Shown here one piece after another: positions 11,498 through 16,182 of a stretch of DNA of 16,182 bases. Where the stretch lies: contig CAMWTD010000027.1 in the NCBI GenBank assembly GCA_947177085.1, positions 1 through 16,182 of the forward strand. Direction: 5' to 3'. Source of the stretch: an uncultured Desulfovibrio sp. GTDB lineage: Bacteria; Desulfobacterota; Desulfovibrionia; Desulfovibrionales; Desulfovibrionaceae. How positions within the stretch are numbered: the stretch's first letter is position 1; the number at the start of each line of letters is the position of its first letter. The position numbers were made by a program, and so were the translations under genes. Below the pieces are notes generated by a model that had not been told where the DNA came from, made no database searches, and saw only the letters and a program-made list of their open reading frames with translations.

Positions 11498-14428
11498 TTA
11501 AAGAATGTTCCGGCTCGCCCAGCCCCCGGCCCTGGCGGCGGCTTCGGCCTTCGGGCCGCCGAGCACGCTGATTTCCCCGGCTTCGGCGGCCTTCTCCAGC
11601 GTGTCGGCGAAGCGCACGAAGTCCTCGGCGGTGGTGGCGAGCATCTCTTCGCGCGTGCGCTGGCGCAGTACCTCGGTATTGCCGGAAAGCCAGGTCCCGA
11701 GGGCCCGGGCCCCGCGCGCGTCGGGCAACAAATAGGCGTCAAGGTCGCCCACGGCCCCCACGATGGCCTGGGTGAGCCGCGCCCGGTCCGGCGGCACGCC
11801 GCGCAGGAAGTCGGCGAGCCCGTCATAGGCGGCGATGGTGCGCTCCACATTGGGGTCGCGGTAGGAGGCGCAGACAAGCGTGCCCCCCACGCGATCGAGA
11901 TTGCAGAACACCCCGTAGGCCCCGCCGCGCACGCGCACCTCGTCCCAGAGGCGGCCCATGCGCAGGTAGCGCAGGATGACGCTGGCCGAGCCGTGCCACG
12001 CATAGCCGAGGTCATAGAGATTGGCGGCCTTGCCCACATAGTTGACCTGTGCCGGGGTGATAAGGGCCTCGGCCCGGGGGAGCCCTGTCATGGGCGCGAA
12101 GGCGGCGATGTCGACCCCGTCCGCGGGCGCGGAGCCCCCCGGCAGGCGCGCCAGCAGCGACGCCGCGTGGCTCTCGGCAAGCGCGAGGCCCTCGGCCTCG
12201 GCCGTGCAGTCGAAGATGACGCCCCCGCCCGTAACGATGCGGCGACGCAGCTCCTCAAGGTCGGCGAGCACGCTTTCCGGCGCTTCCTCAAGGCGGCCAA
12301 GCAAGGCGCGCACGGACTCCAGATAGCTGAGCCCGGCGAGCCGCTCGGCGAGGGCCCCCTCCCCGGTGTAACGGGCGCGCAGGCGCGCGCTCACCGTGGC
12401 GTGGCCGGCCGCCTGGATGCCGTATTCGAGCCGGGCCTTTTCCTCGAGCAGCATCTGGCCGAGGCGCTCGGCGAGCATGTCGCTGTCCCGCGCGGGCTCC
12501 AGCAGGACCTCCTCCATGATGGCGAAGAGGTCCGGGATCTTGTCATACACGGCCTTGCCGGAGAGCGCCACATGGCAGAAGGTCTCGCGGCTGCCGAGTT
12601 TCAGGCCCGTGAGCGGCGTCGCGCCCACGCCGCCCGTCTTGGCGGCCATGTGCGCGCCAAGGGCGGCCATGTCCCGCCGGGCCGTGCCCGTCTCGGTGAG
12701 GGCCCGGCAAAAGAGCGGCAAAAGCGGCAAAAGCCGCTCGGGGAGCCGCGTCACGGGCAAGAGCAGGCTCGCATAGGCGATGCCTGCTGTGGGCAGCTCG
12801 TGGGCGAGCGCCGTCTGCGGAAGGCTTCGCTCCGCAAGCGGCAACGGCTTGTTGCGCGGCGGAAGGTCGGAAAGGCCCAGGGCCGGGATGGTGGCCAGCG
12901 CCTCGGGGCTGTCCGGCGCGGCCTGGGCTTCCTCCAGGCGGCGCGTCTCCTCCTCGATGCGGGCGCGCTCACGCGGCGACGCCCCGGCCCGCAGGGCCTC
13001 GAGCCGCGCGGCCTCGGCGGCAAGGCGCGTTTCGCCCAGCTTCGCGTCCGGCAACAGCACCACATGGGCGCGGTGCGGATTGTCGAGGAAATTGCGGGCG
13101 AGCGCCTCCTCAAAGACCGGCTCCCCGGCGGCGATGCGGGCCTTGATGGCTTGAAGCGGAGCCTCCCAGGCGAGCGGCGCGAGCGGGTCGCCGCCATAGA
13201 GCCAGGTGGAGAGCGCCTGGATCATGGCGGCAAGCCCGCGCGGGAAGCGGCCGGAATTGTTCTCGCGGTAGGCGAATTCCACACTGTTGACCGCGGCCTC
13301 CACGGCTTCGCGCGGGATGCCGTTTTCGGCAAGTCCGCGCAGGGTGTCAAGGATGAGGGCCTCGGCGCGGGGAACGTCCTCGAGCGCCACGCCCTTGAGA
13401 CCCGTGGAATAGTACATCTGGCGCAAATCCGTCTCGAGGCCGCAGCCCGTTGTGTCCTCGCCGAGACCGGAGCTTATCAGCGCGAGCCTGAGCGGCGAGC
13501 CGGGCAGCCCCTCGAGGATATGCTCCAGCATTTCCATGAGCAGGGCCTCGGCCACGTCGCCGCGCTCGCCCAAAAGCCAGTTGACGGTGAAGAGCGCGCG
13601 CGTCTCCCCGGGGGCGGCCGCATAGGGCACTTCCACCCGGCGCGGCGCGGCGAGGCGCTTCTGCAGGGGCACGGCCTCGTCCGCCGGCTCGGGCGCGCGG
13701 CTTGCAAGGCGCTGAAGCTCCGCGTCGATGCGCGCGAGACGCTCGTCCTCCGGGTCGTCCCCCCAGAAGAAGAAGCGCGCGTTGCCCGGCTGGTAGTGAC
13801 GGCGGTGGAACTCCCTGAAGGCGGCATAGGAAAGGTCGGGGATGCGCTCCGGGTCCCCGCCGGAGTCGAGGCTGTAGAGCGTGTCGGGAAAGACCGCCTG
13901 CTGGCTCTTTTCGGCGAGCACGGAATCGGGCGAGGAATAGGCCCCCTTCATCTCGTTGTAGACCACGCCCTTGTAGGTCCAGGGGGCCTCCCCGGGCCCC
14001 GCCTCCACGTGCCAGCCCTCCTGGCGGAAGATGTCCTCGCTGATGCGCGGGTGGAAGACCGCGTCGAGGTAGACGTCGATGAGGTTGTAAAAATCCTGCA
14101 AATTGGCGCTGGCAACGGGATAGCAGGTCTTGTCCGGAAAGGTGAAGGCGTTGAGGAAGGTCTGGAGCGAGCCCTTGAGCAGCTCCACGAATGGCTCCTT
14201 CACCGGGTAGCGCTCGGAGCCGCAGAGCACGGAATGCTCGAGGATGTGGGCCACGCCCGTGGAATCGGCGGGCGGGGTGCGGAAGCTGACGCCGAAGCAC
14301 TTGTTCTCATCCGCATTGACGATGGAAAGCAGTTCGGCCCCGGTGGCGTCATGCCGCCAGAGCCGCGCCGTGCCGCCCACCTCGGGCAGTTGCCGTTCTT
14401 CAGCCAAAGTGAAACCGTGCCGGGCCAT
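11498..14428 (-). CDS. M16C family zinc metallopeptidase, presequence protease (PreP)-like
   Basis: A 976-residue pitrilysin-type peptidase, the usual length for the PreP/Cym1 group that forms one closed chamber from four homologous domains and degrades short unfolded peptides. The inverted zinc motif HILEH (H61, E64, H65) is followed by the distal Glu159 in YNEMKGAYSS. Family landmarks include FLNAFTFPDKTCYPVAS (91-107), NLIDVYLDAVFHP (115-127) and GWHVE. RGGAYGVF near residue 836 belongs to the last domain's substrate-binding Arg/Tyr element, followed by SYRDPN. The middle contains an Ala/Glu/Arg-rich linker of coiled-coil appearance. No signal peptide is seen, so a cytoplasmic location is expected. 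The ATG at 14428 has GGGAGGGGG upstream. It is the first gene of a seven-gene run and divergent from aroC. Specific substrate unknown. Confidence 0.94.
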   Translation of the reverse strand: MARHGFTLAEERQLPEVGGTARLWRHDATGAELLSIVNADENKCFGVSFRTPPADSTGVAHILEHSVLCGSERYPVKEPFVELLKGSLQTFLNAFTFPDKTCYPVASANLQDFYNLIDVYLDAVFHPRISEDIFRQEGWHVEAGPGEAPWTYKGVVYNEMKGAYSSPDSVLAEKSQQAVFPDTLYSLDSGGDPERIPDLSYAAFREFHRRHYQPGNARFFFWGDDPEDERLARIDAELQRLASRAPEPADEAVPLQKRLAAPRRVEVPYAAAPGETRALFTVNWLLGERGDVAEALLMEMLEHILEGLPGSPLRLALISSGLGEDTTGCGLETDLRQMYYSTGLKGVALEDVPRAEALILDTLRGLAENGIPREAVEAAVNSVEFAYRENNSGRFPRGLAAMIQALSTWLYGGDPLAPLAWEAPLQAIKARIAAGEPVFEEALARNFLDNPHRAHVVLLPDAKLGETRLAAEAARLEALRAGASPRERARIEEETRRLEEAQAAPDSPEALATIPALGLSDLPPRNKPLPLAERSLPQTALAHELPTAGIAYASLLLPVTRLPERLLPLLPLFCRALTETGTARRDMAALGAHMAAKTGGVGATPLTGLKLGSRETFCHVALSGKAVYDKIPDLFAIMEEVLLEPARDSDMLAERLGQMLLEEKARLEYGIQAAGHATVSARLRARYTGEGALAERLAGLSYLESVRALLGRLEEAPESVLADLEELRRRIVTGGGVIFDCTAEAEGLALAESHAASLLARLPGGSAPADGVDIAAFAPMTGLPRAEALITPAQVNYVGKAANLYDLGYAWHGSASVILRYLRMGRLWDEVRVRGGAYGVFCNLDRVGGTLVCASYRDPNVERTIAAYDGLADFLRGVPPDRARLTQAIVGAVGDLDAYLLPDARGARALGTWLSGNTEVLRQRTREEMLATTAEDFVRFADTLEKAAEAGEISVLGGPKAEAAARAGGWASRNIL

Positions 14429-14451
14429 GCGCCCCCTCCCGCTTGTGGTGC

Positions 14452-14473
14452 GCCGCCGGAAAGCGCCGGCGGC
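14452..14473 (-). promoter_or_regulatory. Perfect hairpin in the presumed 5' leader of the M16C peptidase gene
   Basis: Arms GCCGCCGG (14452-14459) and CCGGCGGC (14466-14473) enclose a six-base loop. It lies 23 bases upstream of the start codon and before the ribosome site, so it could stabilise the leader or tune translation. It has no T-run in either direction and is not a terminator. Confidence 0.45.
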
Positions 14474-14481
14474 AAGGGCAG

Positions 14482-14509
14482 ACTACAGGCATCGGGCGGC
14501 CTTTTGCAA
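14482..14509 (-). promoter_or_regulatory. Weak candidate promoter for the seven-gene minus-strand run
   Basis: On the minus strand TTGCAA (14509-14504) and TGTAGT (14487-14482) are 16 bases apart, each matching about four of six consensus positions. It would give a leader of roughly 45-50 bases that includes the hairpin. Only moderate support. Confidence 0.3.
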
Positions 14510-14545
14510 GTGCGTCGCCCCCCGGGTGGAGCGGCCCCGCGCGGC

Positions 14546-14574
14546 TTGTCAGGGCGGCGGCCCTCTCCTATACT
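14546..14574 (+). promoter_or_regulatory. Sigma-70-like promoter of aroC
   Basis: TTGTCA (14546-14551) and TATACT (14569-14574) are separated by exactly 17 bases. Each matches five of six consensus positions, in otherwise very GC-rich DNA. Transcription would begin near 14581, giving a leader of about 64 bases before the aroC ATG. This is the most convincing promoter in the window. Confidence 0.75.
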
Positions 14575-14644
14575 CAGGCGGCCACGCGCCCCGGCCGTCG
14601 CAGGGGTCCGCGGCCCCCCGATCCCCCAAGACAGGACGTGAGAC

Positions 14645-15760
14645 ATGGCGGGCAATACTTTCGGGCGCGTCCTGCGCCTGACCACCTTCGGCGAATCCCA
14701 CGGCCCGGGCCTCGGCGGCGTGCTCGACGGCTGCCCCGCGGGCCTGCCCCTGGACGAGGCCGACCTGCAGGCCGAGCTCGACCTGCGCCGCCCCGGGCAG
14801 GGGCCGGCCTCCACGAAGCGGAAGGAGCCGGATACGGTGCGGCTGCTCTCCGGCGTGTTCGAGGGCCTCACCACGGGCACGCCCATTGCCTTCTATATCG
14901 CCAACGAGGATCAGCGCTCGCGCGATTACGGCAACCTGGCGACGCTGTTCCGGCCCGGGCACGCGGATTGGGGCTACCACCAGAAATTCGGCGGCTTCCG
15001 CGACTACCGGGGCGGCGGCCGCTCCTCGGGCCGGGAGACCGCGGCCCGCGTGGCCGGCGGGGCCATTGCCCGCAAGCTGCTCACCGTGGAATGCGGCACG
15101 GTCATCCGCGCGGCCTGCGTGGAGCTCGGCGGCATTGCCGTGCCCGAGGCGGAAATCGAGATGAAGGACGCCGCGGCGAGGCCCTATTTCGCCGCCTCCG
15201 AGGGCGCCCCGCCGCTCTGGGACGCAGCCGTGGCCGAGGCCCGGGCGGCCGGCGACACCCTTGGCGGCATCGTGCGCATCGTGGCCGAGCAGGTTCCCGC
15301 GGGCCTTGGCGAGCCCGTCTTTGATCGCCTGGACGCCACGCTCGCCCATGCGCTCATGAGCGTGGGCGCGGTCAAGGGCGTGGAGGTGGGCGACGGCTTC
15401 GCGGCGGCCCGCAGCCGCGGCTCGGCCAACAACGACCCCCTCATGCCCGCCCAAGGCCGGGAGGGCTGCGGCCACATGCCCCGCGCCCGCTTCGGCAGCA
15501 ACCACGCGGGGGGCATCCTGGGGGGCATTTCCAGCGGGCAGGACATCGTGCTTCAGGTGGCGGTGAAGCCCATCGCCTCCATCGCGCGGGAACAGGCCAC
15601 GGTGGACACAGAGGGCAGGGCCGCGAGCGTCACCGTGGGCGGCCGCCACGACCTTGCCGCCATCCCGCGCATCGTGCCTGTGCTTTCCGCCATGACGGCC
15701 CTTGCGCTGGCCGACGCCCTGCTTCTCCAGCGGCGCATGGCCGCCGGGGAATACCTGTGA
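14645..15760 (+). CDS. aroC: Chorismate synthase AroC
   Basis: The enzyme converts 5-enolpyruvylshikimate-3-phosphate to chorismate, the last step of the shikimate pathway, using reduced FMN. The 371-residue protein is of usual length. It shows signature 1 around GESHGPGLGGVLDG (17-30), the block FRPGHADWGYHQKFGGFRDY followed by GGGRSSGRETAARVAGGA, then GSNHAGGILGGISSGQDI, and near the end RHDLAAIPRIVPVLSAMTAL. The flavin- and substrate-binding His and Arg residues of these blocks are present. The ATG at 14645 has AGGACGTGAG upstream and a strong promoter about 70 bases upstream. It is divergent from the peptidase operon and followed after 28 bp by recD2, without a terminator in between. Confidence 0.98.
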   Translation: MAGNTFGRVLRLTTFGESHGPGLGGVLDGCPAGLPLDEADLQAELDLRRPGQGPASTKRKEPDTVRLLSGVFEGLTTGTPIAFYIANEDQRSRDYGNLATLFRPGHADWGYHQKFGGFRDYRGGGRSSGRETAARVAGGAIARKLLTVECGTVIRAACVELGGIAVPEAEIEMKDAAARPYFAASEGAPPLWDAAVAEARAAGDTLGGIVRIVAEQVPAGLGEPVFDRLDATLAHALMSVGAVKGVEVGDGFAAARSRGSANNDPLMPAQGREGCGHMPRARFGSNHAGGILGGISSGQDIVLQVAVKPIASIAREQATVDTEGRAASVTVGGRHDLAAIPRIVPVLSAMTALALADALLLQRRMAAGEYL

Positions 15761-15788
15761 GGGCGGGCGCGGCCCCGGAGAGCGCCTG

Positions 15789-16182
15789 ATGGGCCGCCGG
15801 CCGGAGCTGCCCCTGCTGCGGGACGCCGACGCCGTGGAACTCACGGGCACGGTGGAGCGCATTGTCTTCCATAATGCGGACAATGGCTTCACGGTGCTCC
15901 GCCTCTTGCCGGACGGGGACGCGGCGCGGGACAGCGGGCGCGGCAAAGGCCCGGGCGTCCGACCCGTGCCGCGCGGCCAACGGGACCCGGTGGCCTGCGT
16001 GGGCCACATGACCCAGCCCAAGGCCGGGGCGCGCCTGCGCGTGCGCGGCCGCTGGACCACAAACCCGCGCTTCGGACGCCAGGTGGAATTTTCCGAGGCC
16101 GAAGAGCTGCTCCCGGCCACGGCCGAAGGCATCCGCCTTTATCTTTCCTCCGGGCTCATCCGCGGCGTGGGCGAGGAACTGG
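15789..16182 (+). CDS. recD2: RecD2-like ATP-dependent DNA helicase, N-terminal part, cut by window edge
   Basis: The first 131 residues are visible. The start pattern LTGTVERIVFHNADNGFTVLRL (about 18-39), CVGHMTQPKAGARLRVRGRW, NPRFGRQVEFSEAEEL and PATAEGIRLYLSSGLIRGVGEEL match the N-terminal OB domain and following helical region of RecD2/TraA-type superfamily 1B helicases, which unwind DNA 5' to 3' outside the RecBCD complex. The motor domains lie beyond the window. Between the two OB strands there is a Gly/Arg/Pro-rich insert (about residues 42-68). The ATG at 15789 is preceded by GGAGAG and lies 28 bp after aroC, so co-transcription is likely. Confidence 0.87.
   Translation, partial: MGRRPELPLLRDADAVELTGTVERIVFHNADNGFTVLRLLPDGDAARDSGRGKGPGVRPVPRGQRDPVACVGHMTQPKAGARLRVRGRWTTNPRFGRQVEFSEAEELLPATAEGIRLYLSSGLIRGVGEEL

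Larger units (their letters stand above)
14429..14644. other. Divergent intergenic region between the M16C peptidase and aroC
   Basis: These 216 bases hold no gene. The right half carries a good sigma-70-like promoter for aroC. The left half carries a perfect 8-bp hairpin in the presumed peptidase leader and a weak minus-strand promoter candidate. Confidence 0.7.

Noticed and set aside
11288..14641. An 1117-codon open frame on the plus strand opposite the M16C peptidase gene
   Set aside because: It mirrors a confirmed gene in very GC-rich DNA, where antisense frames stay open by codon bias. Its protein is Arg/Gly/Ala/His-rich with no recognisable domain.
1..16182. tRNA or rRNA genes, CRISPR arrays, insertion sequences, prophage or toxin-antitoxin genes
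   Set aside because: No cloverleaf with TTCRANNC-like loop, no regularly spaced repeats and no transposase or integrase motif was recognised.

Overview
The window is a GC-rich bacterial chromosome segment. A 60-base line inside ureC counts to about 63% GC by hand, and a line in the glycosylase gene to about 78%. Gene content and protein style (an M16C PreP-type peptidase divergent from aroC, then recD2, a DHH phosphoesterase and a CbiR-like cobamide enzyme) suggest a deltaproteobacterial anaerobe of the Desulfovibrionaceae type. That placement is inference from recalled sequences and no search was run. No tRNA, rRNA, CRISPR array, insertion sequence or prophage gene is visible.

Region 1 (1-4956, minus strand) is a urease operon in the order ureA-ureB-ureC-ureE-ureF-ureG-ureD, with ureD cut by the left edge. 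It encodes the three structural subunits, the His-tailed nickel donor UreE, the UreF/UreG/UreD activation complex and every catalytic residue expected of UreC. Gene order and many protein motifs resemble the Yersinia/Morganella-type urease. Between ureC and ureE lie two tandem hairpins, one followed by a five-T run, which look like a partial terminator separating the structural genes from the accessory genes.

Region 2 (4957-5439) is an unusually long gene-free divergent spacer. It holds the presumed urease promoter and, just before the next gene, a perfect 9-bp inverted repeat that may be an operator.

Region 3 (5440-6390, plus strand) is a ten-helix EamA/DMT-type exporter or permease. Its stop codon shares the tetranucleotide CTAG with the stop codon of the converging gene.

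Region 4 (6387-14428, minus strand) is a compact seven-gene run read from right to left: PreP-type M16C metallopeptidase, sulfotransferase-like protein, CbiR-like cobamide phosphodiesterase, DHH phosphoesterase, AlkA-type DNA glycosylase, D-tagatose 3-epimerase-like TIM-barrel protein and gluconate-5-dehydrogenase-like SDR. Genes overlap by 4 bp (ATGA) or are 10-13 bp apart, so they are probably co-transcribed. Two pairs make functional sense: sulfotransferase with a possible pAp phosphatase, and epimerase with sugar dehydrogenase.

Region 5 (14429-16182) is a divergent promoter region with a good sigma-70-like promoter for aroC (chorismate synthase), followed after 28 bp by the start of recD2, which the right edge truncates.
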